From Polyodon spathula (lineage: Eukaryota; Chordata; Actinopteri; Acipenseriformes; Polyodontidae), in assembly GCF_017654505.1 (NCBI RefSeq), contig NC_054541.1, positions 50,423,486 to 50,487,485 of the forward strand: 64,000 nt of DNA, written 5' to 3'. The notes beneath the pieces were generated by a model, which did not search any database, was not told the DNA's origin, and was given only the letters and a program-made list of their open reading frames with translations. Numbering within the stretch: position 1 is the stretch's first letter; each line of letters starts with the position of its first letter. This document shows, in pieces, positions 28,201 through 33,708 of the stretch. The position numbers and the translations under genes are program-made.

Positions 28201-31200
28201 GTGCAGGATGTATGTTGTATTGATTTGTGCAGGATGTATGTTGTATTGATTTGTGCAGGATGTATGCTGTATTGATTTGTGCAGGATGCTGTATTGATTG
28301 TGCAGGATGTATGTTGTATTGATTGTGCAGGATGTATGCTGTATTGATTTGTGCAGGATGTATGCTGTATTGATTGTGCAGGATGTATGCTGTATTGATT
28401 GTGCAGGATGTATGCTGTATTGATTTGTGCAGGATGTTGTATTGATTTGTGCAGGATGTATGTTGTATTGATTTTTGCAGGATGTATGCTGTATTGATTT
28501 GTGTTGTTTGCACTTTATTATCACAAAAGGAGGACGTGGACCTCTGCTTTTAAACTGGAAGAGCACTTCCTACTTAAGTGACCGCTGGGGGATGGGACTC
28601 AATTTGTTTAATTATCAGGCACAGACTATAAAAGGGGGAACTTGTAATACAGAAGGGAGTTCTGCAGGGACAGAGTTCCGTGCTGCACCACGCTGTACCC
28701 ATGGAAGGGAACAGCTGCTGTGCGCTGAGGAGAGCAGCAGCATTCAGTAGAAGTTGGTGTCGGACACAATGGTTCCCAGTGTATGAAACTTCCCAGTATG
28801 GCTTCTGGTTCCGTCGCGTTGTTCCTTTAATGAAATGTCGGCTAATATTTAGAGCTCGTTAGCACTGTCTTTTTGCATGGTGGGGTTTTGGTGTTGTTAC
28901 AAATGGAATAGGCACCCTTGGGCGTGACGTTTGCATGCGGCTCATGTTCTCTGGAGAGTAGCTGGAAATGTGGACACACTCCTGGCTGGGGCTCCAGATC
29001 CAGTGGTTGTCCTCCACAGCCCTGGGGCAGGCTGACTTCCTGGTGCACCTGGGGGGAGGGGACAGCTTCTGTTAGCTCATTCATTTGTGTTTTACCCATC
29101 AGCGGCGTGTCAATGCTTCTCAATGGCACAGTTAACACATTGAAACAGCACTGCAGCACCGTGGAAATAGCAAGACCTGCACAGGCTGATTTAATGCAAA
29201 ATTTTTGTAGGAAACAAACAAGCAATCCAAAACATAGATCTCAGAGCGGTTTGAAATGTCAAGATCCTGAGATAACGATTGTGCGATCTCTACAGAGCGG
29301 TTTGAAATGTCGAGGTCCTGAGATAATGATCATGTAATCTCAGAGCGGTTTGAAATGTCGAGGTCCTGAGATAATGATCATGTAATCTCAGAGCGGTTTG
29401 AAATGTTGAGGTCCTGAGATAATGATCATGTAATCTCAGAGCGGTTTGAAATGTTGAGGTCCTGAGATAACGATGGTACGATCTCAACAGAGCGGTTTGA
29501 AATGTCGAGGTCCTGAGATAACGATGGTGCGATCTCTACAGAGCGGTTTGAAATGTCGAGGTCCTGAGATAACGATGGTGCGATCTCAACAGAGCGGTTT
29601 GAAATGTCGAGGTCCTGAGATAATGATCATGTAATCTCAGAGCGGTTTGAAATGTCGAGGTCCTGAGATAACGATGGTGCGATCTCAACAGAGCGGTTTG
29701 AAATGTCGAGGTCCTGAGATAACGATGGTGCGATCTCAACAGAGCGGTTTGAAATGATGAGGTCCTGAGATGATAATCGTACGATCTCAGAGCGGTCTGA
29801 AATGTTAAGCCCTGCAGAGCATGCACTCTGCTCAAAGGTCTCCCCTTTATAGAGGTTGACTTACAGCAGCAAGGGGATAACGATGGTGCGATCTCTAACA
29901 GAGCTGGTTTGAAATGTACGACTTTCCCTCAGCCACACACCAGCCACAGTACGGGTCTCTCACTGCCACACAGGCCTGGCAGCTGCTTCTCCAGTGGCAC
30001 TCCTGCACTGGGACACGAGTTACCTGCACCACAATTTACAGCACAGTCAAACCACATGATGACAACAGAGTGGTCACTTAGGTATTTTTATATGTGATTT
30101 CTGGAATGAATGGGTTCACGTGAAAATGCAGGCAGTGCAGACATTGCATTGCTTAAAGCTTACACTTCCTCGGCTTGCTTTCATAACTACATGTTCTGCA
30201 CCAATCGAAGTTCCAGAAATGAATCTCATCTGCCAGTCGTAACACAGCCTCTCACCTCCTTCAAAATGCATCACCCTGACCCCAGAGAACAGCACACAGC
30301 CTCTTACCTCCTTCAAAATGCATCACCCTGACCCCAGAGAACAGCACACAGCCTCTTACCTCCTTCAAAATGCATCACCCACCCCAGAGAACAGCACACA
30401 GCCTCTTACCTCCTTCAAAATGCATCACCCTGACCCCAGAGAACAGCACACAGCCTCTTACCTCCTTCAAAATGCATCACCCTGACCCCAGAGAACAGCA
30501 CACAGCCTCTTACCTCCTTCAAAATGCATCACCCTAACCCCAGAGAACAGCACACAGCCTCTTACCTCCTTCAAAATGCATCACCCTAACCCCAGAGAAC
30601 AGCACACAGCCTCTTACCTCCTTCAAAATGCATCACCCTGACACACTGACCCCAGAGAACAGCACACAGCCTCTTACCTTCTTCAAAATGCATCACCCTG
30701 ACACACTGACCCCAGAGAACAGCACACAGCCTCTTACCTCCTTCAAAATGCATCACCCTGACCCCAGAGAACAGCACACAGCCTCTCACCTCCTTCAAAA
30801 TGCATCACCCTGACACACTGACCCCAGAGAACAGCACACAGCCTCTTACCTCCTTCAAAATGCATCACCCTGACACACTGACCCCAGAGAACAGCACACA
30901 GCCTCTTACCTCCTTCAAAATGCATCACCCTGACACACTGACCCCAGAGAACAGCACACAGCCTCTTACCTCCTTCAAAATGCATCACCCTGACACACTG
31001 ACCCCAGAGAACAGCACACGGCCTCTTACCTCCTTCTCGGTCGTGACGTAAATGTGATCCTGCTCTACATCAAAAAACAGGTTTTTGTTCACCCTGGTGT
31101 TCCCAACCGTCTTCTTGTCATACTGTTCAGCCGAGCCATTGAGATGCACCTGAAACAGGCAAAGAAATAGGCTGTTAAGCTGCCTCTGTGGCGCCTCCTG

Positions 31201-32130
31201 CGGGGGGGAGAGAGGATGATACAGCCCACTGCCCCACCTGGTCTCTCTAAGGACCTTGTAGACAAGAAAGAACCAAAAGGAGGACACCTGCTCTGAAGGA
31301 GATGAGAAGAAGGCACCTACCTTGTAGATCAGAGAGAGGTGAGAAGAAGGCACCTACCTTGTAGATCAGAGGGAGGTGAGAAGAGGGCACCTACCTTGTA
31401 GATCAGAGAGAGGTAGAAGAGGGCACCTACCTTGTAGATCAGAGAGAGGTAGAAGAGGGCACCTACCTTGTAGATCAGAGAGAGGTGAGAAGAGGGCACC
31501 TACCTTGTAGATCAGAGAGAGGTGAGAAGAGGGCACCTACCTTGTAGATCAGAGGGAGGTGAGAAGAGGGCACCTACCTTGTAGATCAGAGGGAGGTGAG
31601 AAGAGGGCACCTACCTTGTAGATCAGAGGGAGGTGAGAAGAGGGCACCTACCTTGTAGATCAGAGAGAGGTAGAAGAGGGCACCTACCTTGTAGATCCAG
31701 CCTCTGGCTGTTCCCAGGAAGGCGATGGTGTGCTCATTCTCCACTGCCACTGCCACTGCACTCAGGTGCTCCTCATAGGTTATGACTGCCTCAGCCGAAA
31801 TCCCAAAATCAGGCATGCTCGCAAGGGGAGAGGGAAGAAAGTCTTCTCCACACGGAAAGTCCCCTCCTGTCTGATAAACGCAAAGCAAAAATAATTCTAT
31901 TACAGCCAACACCACACGAGCAAAACAGGGAACAAAGAACCATCATGTCCCAGAAGAAATACAATCAAGAAACCACAGCCATGAAGACATTGTTTTTTTA
32001 AATAAATTACTAAAAAAAATCTTTAACAAAAGAAAAATCTGTAAAAATCAAGCACAATCCTTGATAACAGTGCAGTGACGTTTGAAATTAAGATCTAGTA
32101 ACTAAGGGGTTAAACCTGGAAGACAAGTCA

Positions 32131-32163
<33 letters not shown>

Positions 32164-33420
32164 TTCAAATGTTGTTGTTTTTTTTCTTAATTTATTTTAT
32201 TAACTATAATAAAACATCACAAGGGCAAAGAAGCATCAATAAAGATTTTAAAAAGCTTGATCAATATTTTAAAAAACTGGTACCTTCTGTTCGCAGTTTT
32301 TTGGCCAGACCCCATTTGAAACAGTAGAGTATGGTGTGTAGACAGCCTGCTTCTCACCAATGTACCCAAACCCAGTGTAACAAGCATCCTGGATTTGTTT
32401 TAGTCTCTCGTCGATCTCCTTCAGAGAGTACATGCAGAGGGCCGAGGCTTGGCTCTGATCAGTTTGACTGTCTGTACCGAACACCACGAACAGCACCTTA
32501 TCCTCGGTGGTCACCCTCCCGTAGCGCCCAGACGCATCCATACTCCTTGCCAGGCGCTCCCCTGGGAAAGCAACAAACGCCGCCTGCACCTTGCTGTACT
32601 GCTGCCCCCCGCCCTGGCTGCAGTTCAGCTGGAGCTCCATGTAGGAGTAGTAGTGGGTGTCTTTCTGGCACACCCGGGAGATGAAGGTGTAATTCCCCAT
32701 TTCGTTCCTGGCGTTTGTGCGGGAGAAGAGGAAGTAGGTAAAATTTACATGCTGGAAGGCCAATCGGAAGATGTGCCGGAACAGGTTGGTGTAAGCGCTG
32801 GCCTGCCACACCGAGGACTCGTCGTAGCTCTCGAATAAGTCCACCCCCTCGGACTCCCGAAGCAGCCGCGTGGTGATGAGCTTGGGGGTATCGAAGGCAC
32901 CGTACCCCTTCCCCACAAGAAATACACTTGTGTTCCTGTTGTGTCTCTGCACAACGGTCAACACTCCCACCACAGACACCTTGTCCTCAGTGCTGACCAC
33001 ATAGGTCTTCTCTCCCTTAGAGTCGCTGTAGTACTCCACCTTCGAGACATTCTCCAGGGACAGCAAGGAGCAGATTCCTCTGAAGAGGCTCCCGCACACC
33101 ACCAGGGTGCCGTTGGCCCGATTCACCAGCAGAAGCTTGTTACTGTTGCTTGTCAGCTTGGTTACGCACCCGATAAATTTTGGGGGGGTGCACGCCTGGT
33201 TATCTTGTTTGGGGCCCGTTTCTCTGCTGTCCTGCTTTTGAAGCATGTTGTCTAACTGGTAGATGGTGTTGACAGCACCCACGTACACCCGGCCAGTCCC
33301 AGGATCCTGCACCACGTTGTTGATTTCGGTGTTGCTGGAGAAGTGCCTGTATGATTTTGACACCAAGCTGCCAGAACAGACACACAGCAGCAGACAGAGT
33401 GTCAGGGGCCAGGCTGCCAT
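8122..33420 (-). CDS. plxnb2: Plexin-B2-like receptor gene, 25 coding exons, C-terminus off the left edge
   Basis: Plexins are single-pass receptors for semaphorins; they control axon guidance and cell migration by inactivating Rap-type GTPases. Joining 25 exons gives 4449 nt (1483 codons) with no stop and matching phases at every junction. Predicted protein layout: signal peptide 1-18; sema about 25-480; PSI1 about 485-525; PSI2 about 632-670; PSI3 about 780-815; IPT repeats about 830-1180; furin-type RFKR at 1182-1185; transmembrane helix about 1220-1241; juxtamembrane coiled coil about 1243-1275; first part of the split RasGAP-like domain from about 1277, with Arg1411-Arg1412. Vertebrate plexin-B2 is about 1840 residues, so roughly 350 are missing to the left (Rho-binding domain and second GAP segment). 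The B2 assignment rests on remembered similarity (for example PSI3 and the PEFL-to-WVLG stretch), not on a search. A fish duplicate (a or b copy) is possible. Genomic span given; the exons are listed separately. Confidence 0.9.
8372..9391. repeat. 81-bp minisatellite, 12 full units plus a partial unit
   Basis: The starts of CTGAACAGCACCC recur exactly every 81 bp from 8381 to 9353, with a few C/T and A/T variants. 81 is a multiple of three, which explains the 450-codon plus-strand open frame; that frame is not a gene. It lies in the intron between exons 24 and 25. Confidence 0.97.
9617..9754. mobile_element. Inverted-repeat MITE family A, copy 2
   Basis: About 138 bp starting GGATGGAAATAAGACTCCTG and ending ATAGGAGTCTTATG, with a core in the same orientation as copies 1 and 4. 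Its termini are near-perfect inverted repeats. Confidence 0.8.
9791..9857 (-). CDS. plxnb2: plexin coding exon 24: RasGAP segment 1
   Basis: This short 67-nt exon encodes residues 1412-1434, [20 protein letters not shown] then FLK. It completes the catalytic Arg pair. The acceptor is TGTTTTCAG and the donor is AAG|GTATCT. It is too short to stand out in translation without its neighbours. Confidence 0.94.
10015..10919. repeat. About 38-42-bp minisatellite, roughly 24 units, with an internal ATC microsatellite
   Basis: Units share TGTAAACCCAGCTGCACTCA and vary in the number of ATC/CATCAC triplets. The array lies in the intron between exons 23 and 24, starting about 160 bp upstream of exon 24. 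Confidence 0.96.
11164..11342 (-). CDS. plxnb2: plexin coding exon 23: RasGAP segment 1
   Basis: This exon encodes residues 1353-1411 plus two bases: [34 protein letters not shown], then AKNPKLMLR. It ends within the second Arg of the LMLRR motif; in plexin-B1 this Arg pair is required for GAP activity. The acceptor is TTGTTTACAG and the donor is CG|GTGAGT. Confidence 0.95.
11642..11871 (-). CDS. plxnb2: plexin coding exon 22: start of cytoplasmic GAP domain
   Basis: This exon encodes residues 1276-1352: [20 protein letters not shown], then [28 protein letters not shown] and [13 protein letters not shown]. It is highly conserved across plexins. The acceptor is CCTCTCAG and the donor is AAT|GTGCGT. 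Confidence 0.95.
12293..12393 (-). CDS. plxnb2: plexin coding exon 21: juxtamembrane coiled coil
   Basis: This exon encodes residues 1242-1275 plus one base: [20 protein letters not shown], then [14 protein letters not shown]. This is the charged juxtamembrane helix that regulates plexin dimerisation. The acceptor is TGTTTCAG and the donor is CAG|GTGAGC. Confidence 0.94.
12499..12638 (-). CDS. plxnb2: plexin coding exon 20: transmembrane helix
   Basis: This exon encodes residues 1196-1241 plus two bases. After [18 protein letters not shown] comes a hydrophobic run, [20 protein letters not shown], that is long enough for one membrane-spanning helix. The WVLGKVNY motif precedes the helix in plexin-B proteins. 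The acceptor is TGTTGTGTTCAG and the donor is AG|GTAACC. Confidence 0.94.
12657..13627. repeat. 35-38-bp minisatellite, about 26 units
   Basis: Units share AAAACCACACTGATA and GAGATACCCA, with variants CATAGAG, CACTAGAG and CACCAGAA. The array fills most of the intron between exons 19 and 20. It ends within 20 bp of the exon 20 acceptor tract on one side and about 75 bp from exon 19 on the other. Confidence 0.96.
13703..13882 (-). CDS. plxnb2: plexin coding exon 19: last IPT and furin-type cleavage site
   Basis: This exon encodes residues 1136-1195 (60 codons, phase 0/0): [20 protein letters not shown], then ECTIENF and SLLCKPP. The tract SKRFKREAD contains RFKR (1182-1185), which fits the R-X-K/R-R rule for proprotein convertases; B-class plexins are cleaved at this place into alpha and beta chains. 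The acceptor is TCTCCTCAG and the donor is TTG|GTAAGA. Confidence 0.93.
14061..14200. mobile_element. Inverted-repeat MITE family A, copy 3
   Basis: Starts GGTGGAAATAAGACTCCTG, with the core CCAGTGTATAGGTAACAATC and CAGGTGTGTCTTGTTAAACT. Orientation is opposite to copy 2. The right end is degenerate (TAAAAGGAGCT). Intron between exons 18 and 19. Confidence 0.75.
14261..14479 (-). CDS. plxnb2: plexin coding exon 18: IPT repeat
   Basis: This exon encodes residues 1063-1135 (73 codons, phase 0/0): [20 protein letters not shown], then [19 protein letters not shown] and YYPDPTFNK. YxPDPTF is conserved in plexins near the last IPT. The acceptor is GTGTTCACAG and the donor is AAG|GTGAAT. Confidence 0.92.
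14588..14714 (-). CDS. plxnb2: plexin coding exon 17: IPT repeat; its 5' end is copied 40 times upstream
   Basis: This exon encodes residues 1020-1062: [20 protein letters not shown], then [20 protein letters not shown] and [15 protein letters not shown] is an IPT signature. The acceptor is CTGTTTCAG|T and the donor is ACG|GTAGGG. The acceptor and about the first 40 exonic bases form part of a 70-bp tandem unit. The true exon is the gene-proximal copy, distinguished by ACT GGA ... GTG ATA CAG, where the array copies read ACG GGA ... GTG TAA. Confidence 0.91.
14679..17546. repeat. plxnb2: 70-bp minisatellite containing a plexin 3' splice site, 41 copies of the acceptor
   Basis: The period is exactly 70 bp, apart from one unit with an extra C near 16671-16677. 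The acceptor dinucleotide (plus-strand CT) falls at 14715-14716 for the real exon 17 and recurs every 70 bp to 17516-17517: one real site plus 40 copies. Each copy, on the gene strand, has CTGTTTTGATGTCCTGTTTC, AG, then about 40 nt of exon 17 sequence and a TAA stop (frame of [15 protein letters not shown]). Units are almost identical, implying very recent or strongly homogenised expansion. Confidence 0.97.
17606..17822. mobile_element. Inverted-repeat MITE family A, copy 4 (with extra internal sequence)
   Basis: Left end GGGATGGACAGAAGACTCCC; right end AAACTGCTATGCAATAGGAG then TCTGATTGCTATCC. About 50 bp near 17660-17710 is not found in the other copies. Core orientation is as in copies 1 and 2. 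Intron between exons 16 and 17. Confidence 0.75.
18221..18397 (-). CDS. plxnb2: plexin coding exon 16: IPT repeat
   Basis: This exon encodes residues 961-1019 plus two bases: [20 protein letters not shown], then [20 protein letters not shown] and [13 protein letters not shown]. The acceptor is TTTTTTGACAG and the donor is AG|GTAGGG. The next intron holds the 70-bp array that copies the exon 17 acceptor. Confidence 0.92.
18905..19041 (-). CDS. plxnb2: plexin coding exon 15: next IPT repeat
   Basis: This exon encodes residues 916-960 plus two bases: [20 protein letters not shown], then [15 protein letters not shown] and AGAECT. GPRAGGTxxTITGSNL is an IPT signature. The acceptor is GATTTGTCAG and the donor is GT|GTAAGT. 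Confidence 0.92.
19072..19172. repeat. Two-copy direct repeat, unit about 65 bp
   Basis: CATCCGAGGCATGAACACAA recurs after about 64 bp, each time followed by ACACCAGGTACACAC. It may be the seed of an array. Intron between exons 14 and 15. Confidence 0.8.
19266..19444. mobile_element. Inverted-repeat MITE family A, copy 5
   Basis: Starts GGATGGAAACAAGGCTCCTG, with the core GATAACAAGCTCAGGTGTGT, and ends CTATGCAATGGGAG then TTTTATTTTCGTCC. Terminal inverted repeats are visible at both ends. Confidence 0.8.
19513..19618 (-). CDS. plxnb2: plexin coding exon 14: IPT repeat, second half
   Basis: This exon encodes residues 880-915: [20 protein letters not shown], then [15 protein letters not shown]. 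The acceptor is TATTTTCAG and the donor is AGG|GTAAGG. It completes the IPT repeat begun in exon 13. Confidence 0.92.
19690..21178. repeat. 24/15-bp composite minisatellite
   Basis: Units of 24 bp (CTGATACCCAGCATGCCATG then CACA) alternate with 15-bp units (CTGATACCCAGCACA). Length multiples of three make all frames open on both strands; those frames are not genes. The array begins about 20 bp after the exon 13 donor and occupies the intron between exons 13 and 14. Confidence 0.97.
21200..21348 (-). CDS. plxnb2: plexin coding exon 13: IPT repeat
   Basis: This exon encodes residues 831-879 plus two bases: [20 protein letters not shown], then MGIKKEDI and EDRYSVST. GPLEGGxxLTIxGSNxG is the classic IPT/TIG signature. 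The acceptor is TCTGTTTCAG and the donor is AG|GTACAA. A 24/15-bp array begins about 18 bp after the donor. Confidence 0.93.
21768..23150. repeat. 11/22-bp minisatellite, 1.4 kb
   Basis: Mixes two 11-bp modules, GGCAGCAGTGT and GGTATCAGGGT, in varied order with C/T changes. It occupies the intron between exons 12 and 13, ending about 35 bp from the exon 12 donor. Confidence 0.97.
23184..23344 (-). CDS. plxnb2: plexin coding exon 12: PSI domain 3
   Basis: This exon encodes residues 777-830: [20 protein letters not shown], then [15 protein letters not shown] and CPMPKILD. The Cys pattern marks the third PSI module. The acceptor is TCTTCTTCAG and the donor is GAC|GTGAGT. An 11/22-bp minisatellite starts about 35 bp beyond the donor. 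Confidence 0.93.
23395..23465 (-). mobile_element. tRNA-derived SINE fragment
   Basis: Minus-strand TAGCGGTTAAGGCGCTGGC followed by GGGGATCAGCAGACTGCAAG resembles a tRNA 5' half with an A-box. The 3' body is lost. Intron between exons 11 and 12. Confidence 0.4.
23530..23935 (+). pseudogene. L2-clade LINE 3' end, decayed
   Basis: Translation around 23560-23780 reads [20 protein letters not shown] then LQELL, resembling the RT C-terminal tail of L2-type LINEs (usual form FKxLLLTYKALHGLAPxYLxDLL). The 3' end TGTAAAGCACTGGGATGC followed by CTGTACAAATTAAA is the typical L2-like terminus. It is a short relic in the plexin intron. Confidence 0.65.
23936..24025 (+). mobile_element. Possible tRNA-related SINE piece
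   Basis: AACTCCAGCTGAAAGGGTTC then AAATCC contains a good B-box (GGTTCAAATCC), suggesting a tRNA-derived SINE head. No clear A-box or tail could be defined. Confidence 0.3.
24135..24216 (-). CDS. plxnb2: plexin coding exon 11: IPT segment before PSI3
   Basis: This exon encodes residues 750-776 plus one base: [20 protein letters not shown], then KIDSNLT. The LYVK-like and [16 protein letters not shown] patterns (continuing into exon 12) are typical of plexin-B2. The acceptor is TTTGCACAG and the donor is CTG|GTGAGC. Confidence 0.91.
24529..24624 (-). CDS. plxnb2: plexin coding exon 10: IPT segment
   Basis: This exon encodes residues 718-749 (32 codons, phase 0/0): [20 protein letters not shown], then [12 protein letters not shown]. 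The acceptor is GCTCCCGCAG and the donor is GAG|GTGAGT. It aligns by position and pattern with the plexin-B2 region between PSI2 and PSI3. Confidence 0.89.
25002..25103 (-). CDS. plxnb2: plexin coding exon 9: IPT segment with a GC 5' splice site
   Basis: This exon encodes residues 684-717 (34 codons, phase 0/0), beginning [18 protein letters not shown] and ending [11 protein letters not shown]. The acceptor is TTGTTTAG. The only position that keeps frame with exon 10 is AAG|GCAAGT, a well-matched GC-AG type donor. No GT donor in the vicinity gives the right phase. Confidence 0.88.
25193..25250. repeat. (TG)n microsatellite
   Basis: An uninterrupted TG/GT run of about 55 bp ends in GCGCGC. 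Intron between exons 8 and 9. Confidence 0.97.
25990..26101 (-). CDS. plxnb2: plexin coding exon 8: rest of PSI2
   Basis: This exon encodes residues 646-683: [20 protein letters not shown], then [17 protein letters not shown]. The Cys spacing and the KWRCQW motif identify PSI2. The acceptor is AATGCTAG and the donor is CAG|GTAAGG. Confidence 0.92.
26170..26345. repeat. 23-bp minisatellite, about 8 units
   Basis: Units read CACGAGACAGACACAGCCCG plus AGC, with A/T changes. It starts within about 10 bp of the exon 7 donor. Intron between exons 7 and 8. Confidence 0.95.
26354..26456 (-). CDS. plxnb2: plexin coding exon 7: start of PSI2
   Basis: This exon encodes residues 612-645 and two bases of 646, reading [20 protein letters not shown], then [14 protein letters not shown]. 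The acceptor is TTGTTGCAG and the donor is CC|GTGAGT. A 23-bp minisatellite begins almost immediately after the donor. Confidence 0.91.
26887..27046 (-). CDS. plxnb2: plexin coding exon 6: IPT-like segment before PSI2
   Basis: This exon encodes residues 559-611 plus one base. It contains [17 protein letters not shown] and SITCSPPEI, corresponding to the plexin-B2 stretch between PSI1 and PSI2. The acceptor is CATTTTCAG and the donor is CAAG|GTGAGC. Confidence 0.9.
27563..28502. repeat. 26-bp minisatellite with 20- and 25-bp variants
   Basis: Units share TGTATTGATTTGTGCAGGAT then GTATG(C/T). Roughly 38 units fill half of the intron between exons 5 and 6. Long minus-strand open frames here merely cycle the repeat through three frames. 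Confidence 0.96.
28916..29048 (-). CDS. plxnb2: plexin coding exon 5: PSI1 to IPT linker
   Basis: This exon encodes the end of residue 514 through 558: CTRKSACPR, then [12 protein letters not shown] and PENMSRM. It matches the plexin-B2 segment after the first PSI. The acceptor CCCCCCAG is strong. The donor AGG|GTGCCT is weak. An alternative donor 18 nt further on (TTT|GTAACA) would add six residues in frame and cannot be excluded. Confidence 0.85.
29230..29905. repeat. 48-51-bp minisatellite, about 12 units
   Basis: Units share AGAGCGGTTTGAAATGTCGA then GGTCCTGAGATAA, and alternate between GATCATGTAATCTC and CGATGGTGCGATCTC tails. The last, isolated unit (29876-29905) lies about 20 bp from exon 4. 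Intron between exons 4 and 5. Confidence 0.95.
29923..30023 (-). CDS. plxnb2: plexin coding exon 4: PSI domain 1
   Basis: This exon encodes residues 481-513 plus two bases of 514, reading [11 protein letters not shown] then [20 protein letters not shown]. CxxC and DPYCGWC are diagnostic of a PSI (plexin-semaphorin-integrin) module. The acceptor is GTGGTGCAG. The donor that preserves frame is AA|GTCGTA, a weak match to consensus, but no better GT lies nearby. This exon is interrupted in all simple reading frames by flanking repeats, so it is easily missed. Confidence 0.87.
30246..31030. repeat. plxnb2: 52/60-bp minisatellite containing a plexin 5' splice site, 14 copies
   Basis: Plus-strand AGCCTCTTACCTCCTTC recurs at 30246, 30298, 30350, 30400, 30452, 30504, 30556, 30608, 30668, 30728, 30780, 30840, 30900 and 30960. 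The real exon 3 boundary (GGCCTCTTACCTCC) is at 31020. On the gene strand each unit contains GAAGGAG|GTAAGAGG, identical to the last seven bases of exon 3 and its donor; two units have GTGAGA. Confidence 0.96.
31030..31149 (-). CDS. plxnb2: plexin coding exon 3: sema C-terminal edge
   Basis: This exon encodes residues 441-480 (40 codons, phase 0/0), beginning [11 protein letters not shown] and ending [10 protein letters not shown]. The acceptor is CTGTTTCAG and the donor is GAG|GTAAGA. Seven exonic bases plus this donor recur 14 times downstream in a 52/60-bp array. Confidence 0.91.
31310..31690. repeat. plxnb2: 36-37-bp minisatellite containing a plexin 5' splice site, 10 copies
   Basis: Plus-strand CCTACCTTGTAGATCAGAG recurs with a 36-37 bp period from about 31318 to 31651. 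The real exon 2 end is at 31688. On the gene strand each unit has GATCTACAAG|GTAGGT, the same 10 exonic bases and donor. A more diverged relative lies at about 31250. Confidence 0.96.
31688..31870 (-). CDS. plxnb2: plexin coding exon 2: end of sema domain
   Basis: This exon encodes residues 380-440 (61 codons, phase 0 at both ends). It contains [12 protein letters not shown] and [19 protein letters not shown], the conserved last blades of plexin sema domains. The acceptor is TTTATCAG and the donor is AAG|GTAGGT. The last 10 exonic bases plus the donor are repeated ten more times just downstream, in the array at 31310-31690. Confidence 0.92.
32130..32164. repeat. Poly-A tract
   Basis: A run of about 29 A with no recognisable retroelement body in front of it. 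Intron between exons 1 and 2. Confidence 0.9.
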
Positions 33421-33422
33421 TT
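32284..33422 (-). CDS. plxnb2: plexin coding exon 1: signal peptide and most of sema domain
   Basis: This single large exon encodes residues 1-379, as is usual for plexins. ATG is at 33420, two bases after a good acceptor (pyrimidine-rich tract, TTTCAG at 33428-33423). A longer in-frame reading upstream would run through the splice site, so this Met is chosen. The N-terminus [17 protein letters not shown] is a clear signal peptide. [13 protein letters not shown] and [11 protein letters not shown] are sema hallmarks. Several N-glycosylation sequons (NVS, NGT, NTS, NFT, NYT, NCS) fit an extracellular domain. The donor is K|GTACCA after WPKNCEQK, phase 0. Confidence 0.93.
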
Positions 33423-33708
33423 CTGAAACACACAAACAGATTCAAAATAAGGCATTGAAAAATTATATTCTAGTTAAAACAAAAACCCATAAAATCAGAG
33501 CAGATCGAACATGTCTTTTTAAAAGACCCACAAAACCCAAAACATTCAGTAAAAGAACATTTATGATACTACAACATTATGACGAGACAACGGAAATACA
33601 TTTATACATATTGGTACACATTCATGCTTACCTTTTACTAAAGAGTTACAACATTTCATGTGATAATAACAAGAGTTCTTGGGTCAAACAGTCCTGGAGG
33701 TCTTGATA

